Source: Prosopocoilus inquinatus (Eukaryota; Arthropoda; Insecta; Coleoptera; Lucanidae). From it: 64,000 bases of DNA. Every line of letters begins with the position of its first letter. Within the stretch, counting starts at the first letter, position 1. A program made the translations under genes and the position numbers. This document shows positions 50,990-63,185 of the stretch, piece by piece. The notes under the pieces are model-generated. The model made no database searches. It was not told where the DNA came from and saw nothing but the letters and a program-made list of their open reading frames with translations. The stretch is taken from assembly GCA_036172665.1 (NCBI GenBank), contig CM069872.1, positions 55,786,101 through 55,850,100 of the forward strand, read 5' to 3'.

Positions 50990-53720
50990 AATAAGAGAGG
51001 ATGCAGATACTCTCAGAAAGAACACAGTGGAAAAGGCTATAAGTCAACTTATCACTATCTTCATTTAAACGGTTTGACGTAACGTAACCTCAAAATATCG
51101 ATACGGATGAATAAAAATAATGTACAAGGAAAAATTAGTCAGAGGGAATGAAGATATTCTCAGAGTGCTCTAAAGCAGTCGGTAGAACAAAATTAAAAAG
51201 TATATTCAGTCAGTTTTAACGGTTTGACGTATCTTCCTAACCTCAAAATTGAGACAGTTGAATAAAAATAATGTACAAGAAAGAACCCGTGAGAGGAGCT
51301 GGAGATATTGTCACAGAGCTCTAAAGCAGCCAGTATAAAAAGCTGTAAGTCAGATTAAAATGCATATTCAGTCAGTTTAAACGGTTTGGCGCAACTTCTT
51401 AACCTCAAAATATTGACAGTTGAATAAAAAGAATGTACGAAGAAAAAAATCGTGAGAGAGGATGGAGATATTCTCAGAGACCTCTAAGGCAGTCGACAGA
51501 AAAGGCTACAAGTCAGATTAAAATGCATATTCAGTCAGTTTAAACGGTTTGGCGTAACTTCTTAACCTCAACATATTGACAGTTGAATAAAAAGAACACA
51601 CAACAAAAAAATCATGATAGAGGATGGAGATATTCTCAGAGTTCTCTAAGGCAGTCGGCAGAAAACGCTATAAGTCAGATTAAAATGCATATTCAGACAG
51701 TTTGAACGGTTTGGCGTAACTTCTTAACCTCAAAATATTGACAATTGAATAAAAAGAATGCAGAGAGAAAAAATTCGTGCTAGAGGATGGAGATATTCTC
51801 GGAGCTCTCTAAGGCAGACGGTAGAAAAGGCTATAAGTCAGATTAAAATGCATATTCAGCCAGTTTAAACGGTTTGGGGCAACTTCCTAACCTCAAAATA
51901 TTGACAGTTGAATAAAAAGAATGTACAAAGAAAAAAATCGTGAGAGAGGATGGAGATATTCTCAGAGAGCTCTAAGGCAGTCGGCAGAAAAGGCTACAAG
52001 TCAGATTAAAATGCATATTCAGTCACTTTAAATGGTTTGGCGTAACTTCTTAACCTCAAAATATTGACAGTTGAATAGAAAGAATGTAGAAAGAAAAATT
52101 CCTGATAGAGGAAGGAGATACTCTCGGAGCTCTCTAAGGCAGTCAGCAGAAAAGGCTATAAGTCACATTAAAATGCATATTCAGTCAGTTTGAACGGTTT
52201 GACGTAACTACTTAACCTCAAAATATTGACAGCGGAATGAAAAGAATGTACAAAGAAAAAACTCGTGAGAGAGGATGGAGATATTCTCCGGGCTCTCTAA
52301 GGCAGTCGGCAGAAAAGGCTATAAGTCCGATTAAAACGTATATTCAGTCAGTTTAAACGGTTTGGCGTAACTTCTTAACCTCAAAATATTGACGGCTCAA
52401 TAAAAAGAATGTACAAAGAAAAAAATCGTGATAGAGGATGGAGATATTCTCGGAGCTCTCTAAGGCAGCCGGCAGAAAATGCTATAAGTCATATTAAAAT
52501 GCATATTCAGTCAGTTTGAACGGTCTGGCGTAACTTCTTAACCTCAAAATATTGACAGTTGAATAAAAAGAATGTACAAAGTAAAAAATCGTGATAGAGG
52601 AAGGAAATATTCTCGGAGGGCTCTAAGGCAGTCGTCAGAAAAGGCTATAAGTTAGATTAGAATGTATATTCAGTCAGTTTAAACGGTTTGGCGTAACTTC
52701 TTAACCTCAAAATATTGACAGCTCAATAAAAAGAATGTACAAAGAAAATAATCGTGATAGCTAATGGAGATATTCTCGGAGCTCTCTAAGGCAGTCGGCA
52801 GAAAAGGTTATAAGTCAGATTAAAATGCATATTCAGTAAGTTTAAACGGTCTGGCGTAGCTTCTTAACCTCAAAATATTGACAATTGAATAAAAAGAATG
52901 TAGAAAGAAAAAAATCGTGATAGAGGAAGGAGATATTCTCGGAGAGCTCTAAGGCAGTCGTCAGAAAAGGCTATAAGTCAGATTAAAATGCATATTCAGA
53001 CAGTTTGAACGGTTTGGCGTAACTTCTTAACCTCAAAATATTGACAATTGAATAAAAAGAATGTACAAAGTAAAAAATCGTGATAGAGGAAGGAAATATT
53101 CTCGGAGGGCTCTAAGGCAGTCGTCAGAAAAGGCTATAAGTTAGATTAGAATGTATATTCAGTCAGTTTAAACGGTTTGGCGTAACTTCTTAACCTCAAA
53201 ATATTGACAATTGAATAAAAAGAATGTAGAGAGAAAAAATTCGTGCTAGAGGATGGAGATATTCTCGGAGCTCTCTAAGGCAGACGGTAGAAAAGGCTAT
53301 AAGTCAGATTAAAATGCATATTCAGTAAGTTTAGACGGTCTGGCGTAGCTTCTTAACCCCAAAATATTGACAGCTCAATAAAAAGAATGTAGAAAGAAAA
53401 AAATCGTGATAGAGGAAGGAGATATTCTCGGAGAGTTCTAAGGCAGTCGTCAGAAAAGGCTATAAGTTAGATTAGAATGTATATTCAGTCGGTTTAAACG
53501 GTTTGGCGTAACTTCTTAACCTCAAAATATTGACAGTTGAATAAAAAGAACATACAACAAAAAAATCATGATAGAGGATGGAGATATTCTCAGGGAGCTC
53601 TAAGGTAGTCGTCAGATAAGGCTATAAGTCAGATTAAAATGCGTATTCAGTCAGTTTGAACGGTATGACGTAACTTCTTAACCTCAAAAATATTGACAGT
53701 TGAACAAAAATAATACAAGC
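50990..53720. repeat. 163-bp tandem repeat, about 17 copies
   Basis: TTAACCTCAAAAT recurs every 151-168 bp from about 51087 to 53681. Units share GGATGGAGATATTCTC, CTCTAAGGCAGTCG and AAACGGTTTGGCGTAACTTC. Adjacent copies are about 90 percent alike, with groups of more similar units suggesting block duplication. Confidence 0.95.
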
Positions 53721-54285
53721 GCACGAAAAAAGAAATCGCCAGTGATCTTCAATATTAGCGAACTTCATTAAATCTCAATTAAGTCGTCACATAAAACGTT
53801 TAACGGAGTTGCATGAAACTGTGTTGGTCGTCCCCCCATTCCCATAAAAAGTTCATTAACCCAAGGGTGCCATAAAAAAGCCCGAGCTGAAGCCCAGTAG
53901 CGGTTCGCTCGCTCTCTCTCTCTTTCTTCGTCGCATGCGATATTAAGCAGTGCGCTGGGGGGGTTTTAAAAAATTAATAAGGAGAAACTTTGCCGCCCAG
54001 GAATCGTTATCCGGCTTATAAACGACGCGAGCGGCTCGCGAGAGGAATGTGGGGAGGACTTGTTACGTGCGAGAGAGGATTACTGTGACACAGAGCTTGA
54101 TTTACAAGCTCCTGACCACCATCATGTCAGGCTGACGCTCGCTGTATGTTTTCTTTAATTTATAATTGCCGTTGGTAGTATTCACTGCCACGGAGATAAA
54201 TACCTACGCCGCCGCTGCTAAAAAGCGCGTTTATCATGTTGACAGTCGTGACCCCCCCCCCCCTAAAAAAAAGAAAAATACGCAA
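53721..54285. other. Unique, GC-balanced sequence
   Basis: 53880-54130 is GC-rich and non-repetitive apart from a CT run at 53910-53927. Possible regulatory island; nothing coding. Confidence 0.35.
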
Positions 54286-54289
54286 GAAA

Positions 54290-54940
54290 ATCATACAGCG
54301 CTTTCAGAAATAGGCGAGGGTCACGTGACCATTTGCGAGTACGTATCAGTGATAGGACGCCCTTGTGCGAAAAAAATAACTGGAAACTGGAGTCATACTG
54401 GGCAACCACACAAACGACTGTGTTCATTGGGTTGCCTATACTACTCTCCTGTTTTTTAAGTCTAAACACTATCTTTTTTCTGGATAGGCGGTAAAAGAAC
54501 GCGGTTCTCCCATTTGCCAGTTATTTCTGTACTTTTTTAAAAAATTTATTCATCAGAAGAAAAACCAGTTAGTAATATGAAATATTTTTTTCGTCTGTTG
54601 GTTATGCAACAAGTTATACCCAATCTGCATAAATCCGCCATTAAAATCAATAAATCAAAATAAAAAAAAAAAAAATTAAATAAAATTAATTACTTATAAC
54701 GTTTAAGTGTAATTCAATAATTAATTAAATAATACAAGCGTCTTTTTTATTTAACATTTCGCAACTGTGACAGTTTATAAAAATTTCTTAACAAACGAAA
54801 CATTCTCACAGCCCTTATTGCAGGCAACCAACCGACCAAACAAACTGCCGCGTTTCTTAAAGAAAAATACAGCGCCTTCAGTAGCGGCCGAGAGTCACGT
54901 GACCTTCTTGTGAGTGCGTGCCAGCGAGGCTGCCCCCGTA
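54290..54940. repeat. Paired CAGCGCYTTCAG / GTCACGTGACC segments
   Basis: Two related segments near 54295-54360 and 54868-54935 each contain the perfect palindrome GTCACGTGAC, followed by GAGTRCGT. A TAGGCAACC-type hairpin sits at 54399-54442. Confidence 0.6.
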
Positions 54941-55129
54941 CGACCTACTCATCGCGGCGATAAAAATGCATGAATTACAAACAAATGAATTGAAGTGAAC
55001 CTGAATGCGTCATATAGGCAGACGTTGAAACAAAAGGAGATCGATGCCTCCGCCTTCATCAAATTCAAAGTTGAATTTCTAAAAAAATCAAAGGGTCAGT
55101 TTATTTAAAAATAATAATAATAACACTAA

Positions 55130-56340
55130 TTCTTTAGGAAGAGGAGATGACATAAACAGTGAAATGCAGGCGGATTGAATGGATGCAAAACAAAAGAAAA
55201 TCGACGATTTTTGAACAAAAGCATCCAAAATTGCGATGATATTGAAACAAAAGAAGATCGACGCTCTTCTTCAACGAGGAACTGTTTGGAACTCGAAGAA
55301 AATTAAATCGACAAGAGAAACAAAAGTGAACTGAAACAAACAATGGAAATGCATAACGGAAAACAAGAGAAGATCGACGGTCAAAGTGTCCAAAATGCAT
55401 GGATAATGAAACAGCAGAAGATCGACATTTCTCTAGCGATTAATTATTTTATTTGGAACTCGAAGGAAATCAAATCGACAATGAGAAACAAAAGAGAACT
55501 GAAATCAACAATGAAAATGCAGAGCAGAAGACAAGAGAAGATCAATCATAAAAGTGTCCAAAATATGCAAATAATGAAACAGCAGAACAGAAGATCGAAA
55601 AAGCGACGAATTTTCTGGAGTTCGAAGGAATGAAAAGAAATTCAAGTCGACAGACAAGGAGAAACAAAGGGGAGCAGAAACAAACAATGAGAATGCAGAA
55701 CAGAAAAGAAGAAAAGATCAACCATCAAAGTGTCCAAAATGCGTAGATAATGAAACAGCAGAACATCGACGTTTCCCCAGCGACGAATAACTTGGAACTC
55801 GAAGGAATGAAAAGAAAAGCAAATCGACAAGGAGAAACAAAAGAGAGCCGAAACAAACAATGAAACGCAAGACCGGAAAACGAGAGAAGGTGGACGATTT
55901 TTGAACAAAATGTTCAATACGCGCAGATAGTGAAACAATGGAAGATCGACACTTCTCCAGCGACGAATCACTTGGAATTCGAAGAAATAAGAAAATCAAA
56001 GCGACCAGAAGAAACAAAAGAGAACTGAAACAATGGAACGCAGAACGGAAAACAAGAGAAGATCGACGATTTTTAGACAAAATGTCCGAAATGTGCTTCA
56101 CCCGCGACGAATTATATGGAATTTAAAGAAATAAAAAAATCAAATAATCGACGAGAAGAAACAAAAAAGAGCTGAAATAAACAGTGAAATGCGCAGTTAA
56201 ATGAAGTAGAAACAAAAGAAGATCGGACGATTTTTTTAACAAAAATATACAAAACGTGTAGATAACGAAATAAAAGAAAGAACTGAATTAAAAAAATAAA
56301 GAATTAAATCGACGAGAACAAACAAGAAAGAACCGAAACA
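55130..56340. repeat. Purine-rich tandem repeat with AGAAGATCGACG core
   Basis: Units with AAACAAAAGAAGATCGACGA, GTCCAAAATGCRTAGATAAT and TTGGAACTCGAAG recur at roughly 130-190 bp. Open frames on both strands are composition artefacts. Related in motif to the 0.6, 14 and 31-kb arrays. Confidence 0.85.
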
Positions 56341-57270
56341 AACAATGAAATGCAGGATTAAATGAACAACAAAAAAAAAACTGGAGAAGGACGAATACAT
56401 CGTTGCTCTTTTGTTTCTGACGTTTTATTGTTTTTAACTCTCACATATTATGTCTTTTGATTTCATCGAGCTGCGAGTTGTGAGGGGTTGAGAATTTTTC
56501 AATAACCTCAACCGTCAACTTCAAATTTAAAAAAAAAAAAACAAATTGACAATTTGACCTTAATTTCACCTTGGCGCCCTATTCTTGAAACATTTCTGCG
56601 TACAATAATAAATTGTTTCACTCTGTAGTTGGCTACTGTGAGTTCGTCTTTCTCTCGAAAATGTATATGTATAATAATAAAACAAAAAAAAAAACTGAAT
56701 CAATTTAGTTTGTAATGCAAATGCGGTTCCTCCTGAATCGACGTAAGATTTGTATTTGTCCGGGTGGGGGGGGGGGCTCCTCTTGGAGGTTCCAAGGCCG
56801 AAGTGCGGTAGTTTATCGGCCCCGTCGAAGTTAAGGGGTTCCCTCGCCGCCACAATGCTGTAATCAGAGAGTTCCCCATTCGCTCGCGCCAAATAAGTCC
56901 TCGGAGCGGATTACGCGAAAATTCACGGACAAAGCCCGAATCAATGACACAATACTCATAGATTTCGCACACCCACACGTACACTTGAAGTTCGCTCTTC
57001 TGGAAAAGAGAAGTACAGGGGATTACTTTGAGTGGAGGGTGGAAAAACTCGATTTTCTAAGAAGTACGCAATGTAACGCGCGATATATCAGGTATATGAC
57101 GTAATTACACCGAAAAATAATGCACATGAATGTTGTACAGCTTGTACCAGAGATGCATCGGGCGGTATTCGCATAAAACAAGGTACGTTGATGCAAATAC
57201 TTTTTAAATTAGAGTTTTCTTCGAAGTATTTGGTGTTATGTAAGTGGCCAACGGCAGTTCACATACACGT
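56341..57270. promoter_or_regulatory. Unique GC-balanced island at 56730-56990
   Basis: Non-repetitive with two overlapping open frames on the minus strand (to 56892 and 56984) and neither recognisable. Could be an untranslated slit exon, an enhancer or chance. Confidence 0.3.
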
Positions 57271-57279
57271 GTATGGTTT

Positions 57280-58285
57280 GTTTGTTAATGAAACCACTTA
57301 TACATCTGTTAATCACTGTTTATCGCCTGTACATCTGGTAACTACTCGTATTTAATAACAATTGTACATCTGTTGACCACTTATTATCTGTTAACCACTT
57401 GTACATCTGGTAATTACTCATATTTAATAACAATTGTACATCTGTTGACCACTTATTATCTGTTGACCACTTGTACATCTTTTAATCGCATATATATATA
57501 TCTGTTAATCACTTGTGCACCTGATAGTCACTCGTATATCCGTTAACAACTTGTATATCTGTTAATCACTTGTACATTTGTCAACCATTTGCATAAATGG
57601 TAACAACTTGTACATCTGCTAATCACTTGTAATATCTGTTAACCTCTTGTATATCCGTTAACAACTTGTACATCTGTTAATCACTTGTACATCTGTTTAT
57701 CGCTTGTACAACTGGTAACTACTTATGTCTGTTAACCGCTTGTATATCCGTTAACAACTTGTACATCTGTTAATCACTTGTATATCGCTTTACCGCTTGT
57801 ACAACTGGTAACTACTTATGTCTGTTAACAGCTTGTATATCTGTTAGCCACTTGTATATCCATTGACAACTTGTACATCTGTTAATCACTTGTACATCTG
57901 TTTATCGCTTGTACAACTATATCTGTTAGCCACTTGTATATCCGTTAACAACTTGTACATCTGTTAATCACTTGTATATCGCTTTACCGCTTGTACAACT
58001 GGTGACTACTTATGTCTGTTAACCGCTTGTACATCTGTTAGCCACTTGTATATCCATTAACAACTTGTACATCTGTTAATCACTTGTACATCTGTTTATC
58101 GCTTGTGCAACTATATCTGTTAGCCACTTGTATATCCGTTAACAACTTGTACATCTGTTAATCACTTGTATATCGCTTTATCGCTTGTACAACTGGTGAC
58201 TACTTATGTCTGTTAACTGCTTGTACATCTGTTAGCCACTTGTACATCCGTTAACCACTTGTAAATCCGCTATCCATTGTATAAT
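57280..58285. repeat. About 20-bp minisatellite, roughly 1 kb
   Basis: Variants of CACTTGTACATCTGTTAAT, with longer blocks such as CTGTTAGCCACTTGTATATC repeating at about 120-240 bp, so single units have been amplified in groups. Confidence 0.93.
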
Positions 58286-58289
58286 CACA

Positions 58290-59270
58290 ATGCTTGAAGT
58301 ATTAAGATGTATTACCTTTTCTACATATCATCCATTAAATACTGGTACTTCGTAGAAAAACGAGCTGTACTATTATACAAATACATTTTCGTATTTTTAG
58401 AAACGAGGAGGGAGGAAGGAAAACACGGGGTGAGAGTGAAATAAAATCTCTGCTGCCGCGTTCGAAATAAATCTTCGCGCCGGGATTTCATCCAGCACCA
58501 ACAGCAGCAGGATTCCGGCCGTTGTTATCCTGCGGCGTGTCGGTCCTGGCGCCGGATGTGCTGTTCATAATCACTTTATCTCTCGTTAATTGCAGTGTTC
58601 CGGCTGTCATACGGCGCGGTGGGGCCGACGAGGGAGTTTGTTACACGACGGCCGGCGTATGCCAATTACAATTATAATCGTCCACTAAATGCTCGCCGCG
58701 GATTGTGATCGAAAATTGCATTTGCGCCGCACGCTATTTTATTTAATAACCTCCTCACTTTTCGTGAAGACGTATGTACGTCTTTGAACCGCGACGGATT
58801 CGAAAGAAGGGAAGAAACCAGATGACGTCATTGTTTAATTGAGATGGGCGTAGTTGATTAATTAACACAATTAGAAAAATTATACATATAAGACAGCTGC
58901 GATTTCTTAATGAGCTGCAATTTGATTAAACGATGGCTGACAAGTGTCTTGCCGGGATACGTTAATACACATTTATGAAAAGGCATTTAGAAAAAACCTT
59001 CACTGTTTTACCTAACGTACTTAACTAACCATCCGCGTTCTGTATATACGAGGTATTTACATAAATTTCTCTGGTACTTCTAATGATACTTTTTTTTTCT
59101 GTTTCAATGATACTCGGTCTTATTGAACCTTTAATCCCCGTTGTCATTTAATGCACCAATTTAATATACACCTTGGCAGTTTCGATTTATTTTACGAGCC
59201 CCGGCTTGCGTCGGTAAATTTCGATGCATTCGTTTAAATGCCCTATAAATATCGGCGGGCGTCGTGGATT
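58290..59270. promoter_or_regulatory. Unique intronic sequence, strong enhancer candidate at 58440-58760
   Basis: 58440-58760 is GC-balanced, free of repeats, and dense in homeodomain-type cores (CTCGTTAATTGCAG, CCAATTACAATTATAATCG). It contrasts sharply with the satellite on its left. Function is inferred from composition only. Confidence 0.35.
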
Positions 59271-62200
59271 TATCGTATTATCAATAAATAAAATATTGTT
59301 GGTCGGTGGGTGGATCGCAGCATAAACAAGCCGGCTGGAGTGCCCACGAAGGTACTTTGGTCACGTCTTTGTGCTCTACATGCAAACAGAATACATATTA
59401 CTTCGTCCGCACGCAAAAAGACACATAAACATAGCTTAAAGATTAATATATTTAAAGTACACGTTGCCTTGTTCGCTTGTCGCACAAAATTTATTTACCT
59501 GCCCGTCCGCTTTCTGTGTTCGCCTAACTATCCGCTCTTACAAAAAAAAAAAAAAACAAATAATAACAGGTAATTAACGAATTTAATTGAAATAAACTGT
59601 TTAAGTGGCGGTCTTAATGTTGCACTTTCTGTTGAGCATATGAGAAGCTGACAGTGCAATTCCCACGTCGCTCGCGGTGAAGCTTTGAATCCAACCTACC
59701 AACTTGACTTCTCAGTTTAGGTTTGTTTACAATAAAGTTTTCTTGCTGGTCTTACACAACTTAAACACCTGGTTTATAATTTATAACCGCAATCCGGGAA
59801 ATTCCGGACATTCCTAGAGAGCATACGATTGATTGATTGACAGTCAAGATTACTTTTTGTTGCGGCTGCGATCGTCTTACCTTGATTAAAACGGTTTTAA
59901 TTAAAAATACACACACGCACACGTATGTAATGTTTTTTTTTTTTTTTTATTAAACTGAACAAAGTGGAGAGTACCTCTTCAGTGTACAGGCTGGTCGAGT
60001 CCGGGCTCGCTTCTGATCGACAGGTTCAATAACGACCCGGTGCACGTGTAATCGCTAATTCGTTTAGCATCAGTTAAACAAACGTGCACCTGATATTCGA
60101 TTATTTTTACGGACGAATGGAGCGGACATATCCGCGTGGGAAAACGAGTGCATCGGCAATTATTTGCGCCAATCATCATCATCGATTCGTGCACGTTGAA
60201 AACGCTCGGCTCCGTTCGCGCAGAATTAATTTCTGAAAGCGCAGAAACAAATTCGGTCGCGAGTTCAGTTCAAAATCGACGAGGCGGTTACAGACGGAAA
60301 TTAATCGTCAGACTATTTTGGTTTTGCAAAATACTTCTACAGTGTAAGATCGCCTCCTGACTGACTCCTCCAAGCAAACATTGGTCTACATTCGCACGTC
60401 GTATAGGTCACATCGGTTACATAATAACACCTGCCAGTAAAGCAAAACGAGTCATCGGCATTTTTTTAAGACCAACGCCTGACACAAAGCTTACGTAAAC
60501 TGGAAATTAGGTCAATCAAGCCTGTGGGCGGTGCTCATCATGATTTTTGCATCACGTGAGAGGGCCTTCTCAAGTTGCGAGAGCTCTACACCATGAAACA
60601 TTAAAAAAATGTAACCACCTTGTCATGTTAATGATGGATGAGTTAAGGAAATAACTGTTTTTAGTATCAGCAACTTCATCTACTAATGGGTTCGATAGCT
60701 CGTCAACAGCCTCTTCCCTTTGATTAAATAAAATTAATATTAAAATTTGTACGCTTTAACGAAGCCCCTCCCCCCCCTCCCCCGCCGGTCATATACATAT
60801 TTATTCATTGACGTGTAAGTGTACATACAACAAAGAGGATTTCAATTTTTAATTTATGCACACCCAAGGTAATCAATTAACATTTTTACGTTGTCTTTTG
60901 AATAAACATCATCTAAGAGAGGGCCGCCGCCATTGTGTTTGTTCTGGACATCGCCTGCGGCCCTGCATCTTACAAAACAAACAATTATAACATCCCGTTT
61001 GGTGTTGTCGGGGCCAATTTCGCCGCACTCCCTGTGATTTATCATTCGTGAATAAGGACCAAATAATTAATCTTCTAATGCCGCCGTGTTTATCGTATTA
61101 TTAAATTTTAATTGAATTAGCCACGGCCGGTCGGACAACGGCCGCCGAAGCTCGAATAATTTAGATTTAATCTGATTCATCATCACGATGATCAGGGCAC
61201 GGCTTCAGGTCAATTTTTTTTTGTATTATCCTAACTCTAACGGGGTCTAAAACACTAGTGACCACCCCCCTTTGTGGGCGTTGGTAATATTTTAAGAGCG
61301 TTTATAATTTGAAATTCCCTAGCTCGAACGGAGAGATGGGGCATGGGTCGAACTTCGACGGTATTTTGTTTATGGGCGCCAGAGATAATAAAATTGTCCA
61401 ACAGGAATTGTCGTCAATGCTTAACTCTAAACCATAAACAATACATATAAAATAGCGACAACTTACTATCGCTTTTTGACCTAACATTGCAGTAGGATAG
61501 ACAAATTGAAGCGGGATTTGCTCCTAATGAGTCCCCCATGCAAGGCGGCCATGCTTGCTGTCAAAGCATAATGAAAGATTTTTTTTCATAAACAATACGA
61601 TGAGAATAAAAGAACGAATATGTTAAACATGAAACTGAAACAACGCGTCGCACATTCGCATAACTTATCTGTGTGTCTGCGTTCACAGGCTTCTAATTCA
61701 GAAGAATTGTACCGGCGTCGCAGAGTGATTTCAAAACTAGACAAAACCGTACTCGAGTTATATTCCAATGGGCGATGATAACTCCCAAAAACAGGAAGCA
61801 ACACAAGACAATGACAGGGTTCAAGATGGCCGCCACGTGCGGAATTGGGCAATCGTAAATTCTACTTGAAATACGCTCGACTGTCACTTACAAATGTGCA
61901 GTAAATAGAATTGAGAAGCAATGGATGGCGTTGGCTTCACAAAATAGAACATGTGATCTGTTAACTAGGTTGAAAAGCAACCGTAATACTTTTTTGAATT
62001 ACCTGAAAGCGATATGGAGAGTTACAAGAAAAGTTAGGTTAGTTTCACGCGGAATTCCCTATCTCAGGTGGTGATGTGGGTGGCGGGTCGATCTTTGGCG
62101 ATAATTTATCCAACAGAAATCCTCGTCAAGTCGCATATTATCACGAAAGGGAAGATACTCAGGCCTCCACCATGTGACGAACCAGGAATAATGGTTTACC

Positions 62201-62740
62201 GATAAACAAATTAACGATGAAAACGATTGTTCTTTCGGTTTTTGCTTTACGACTCCGATTACATTTAAAGATGGGATTAAATTAAATTAGAATTAAAATT
62301 AGTAAGTATTAAGTCTTATCGAGTGAGCAAAATTGGTCCATCACGTGAAGTATGAAAATAACTAATCACGTGTTTATGCCGTAGATTTCGTCATTCGTTT
62401 GCTTGGCAAAATCGAACGTAAAAATAATTAAATTTTTGATATTACCGTCAATGCTCTGTGGCTCTTCATCCGAGGCCAAACAATCATCGCAATTACCGCG
62501 ACGTACTGAACCGAACTCATTACTACTAACTGACCGATTGAGAGCCTCTTTACCGAACGATAATGAATTGATAGTGTTCCTGAATTATAATGAATTGAAC
62601 TACAAATTCCCCTATTTATACCACGCGTGCCGGATGCTACAAAGTGCGTTTTTAAAAAAATCCGGTTCAAAGATCGATGTATCAGAATTGTCGAAACATA
62701 TTTAATTAGCGAGCACGTCATTTGTTTTGAATGAAATACG
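59271..62740. other. Mostly unique intronic sequence, no gene recognised
   Basis: Poly-T at 59935-59950; GC-balanced patches at 59960-60300 and 61080-61160. All open frames are under 100 codons and lack recognisable domains. No LRR N-cap exon was found. Confidence 0.45.
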
Positions 62741-62744
62741 ATCT

Positions 62745-62877
62745 TTAGAAGAGAAGCGTTGAGTCACTATAAAATTTTGTAGGTTAAGATTTCAAACACT
62801 TTTTCCGAAACATGCACAATAAACGGATTTGGAGACTTAAGCTACAAAATTTTATAGTGACTCCAGGCGTCTCTTAC
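62745..62877. mobile_element. Foldback element
   Basis: Arms GAGTCACTATAAAATTTTGT and ACAAAATTTTATAGTGACTC are perfectly inverted, with weaker pairing outside (AGAAGCGTT / GGCGTCTCT). It interrupts a copy of the 42-kb repeat complex. Confidence 0.75.
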
Positions 62878-62959
62878 GTTGAAATTTCGATAAATTAAAT
62901 TTTTTTATCTAGTCACTAATCTTATGGATAATCCTTTGACTTTGGAAATCTGCTGGTGT

Positions 62960-63185
62960 AGTACAGTTCAAGTTCAAACGACTTGGTTTTCATTTGTCAG
63001 CACGGAATTCCCCTTATTAAAGCGTTAACATTGTATAAGTTCCATTGAGCGAAATGAACCTTGACCTGCGAGCTAAGCAGGCGTCGGCAAATCATGCCAA
63101 ACAATATCCGCGGCGGCTAAGCCTGAGTCGCTGACCGTACTTATGAAATGCTAACTAAACAGTTTTGTCAATTAAACCTAAAATT
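62960..63185. mobile_element. Dispersed repeat, copy of the 42.6-kb family
   Basis: GACTTGGTTTTCATTTGTCA, GAGCTAAGCAGGCGTCGGCA, ATATCCGCGGCGGCTAAGCC and AAATGCTAACTAAACAGTTT in the family order. Confidence 0.65.

Noticed and set aside
50990..53720. Regularly spaced repeats considered as CRISPR-like
   Set aside because: The whole 163-bp unit is repeated with no unique spacers, and the genome is animal.
55134..56126. Open frames on both strands up to 127 codons
   Set aside because: Artefacts of the purine-rich array, Lys/Arg-rich on one strand and Phe/Ser-rich on the other.
56566..56984. Overlapping minus frames of about 95-108 codons tested as a slit 5' exon
   Set aside because: No cysteine pattern of an LRR N-cap and no signal peptide; kept only as a unique island.
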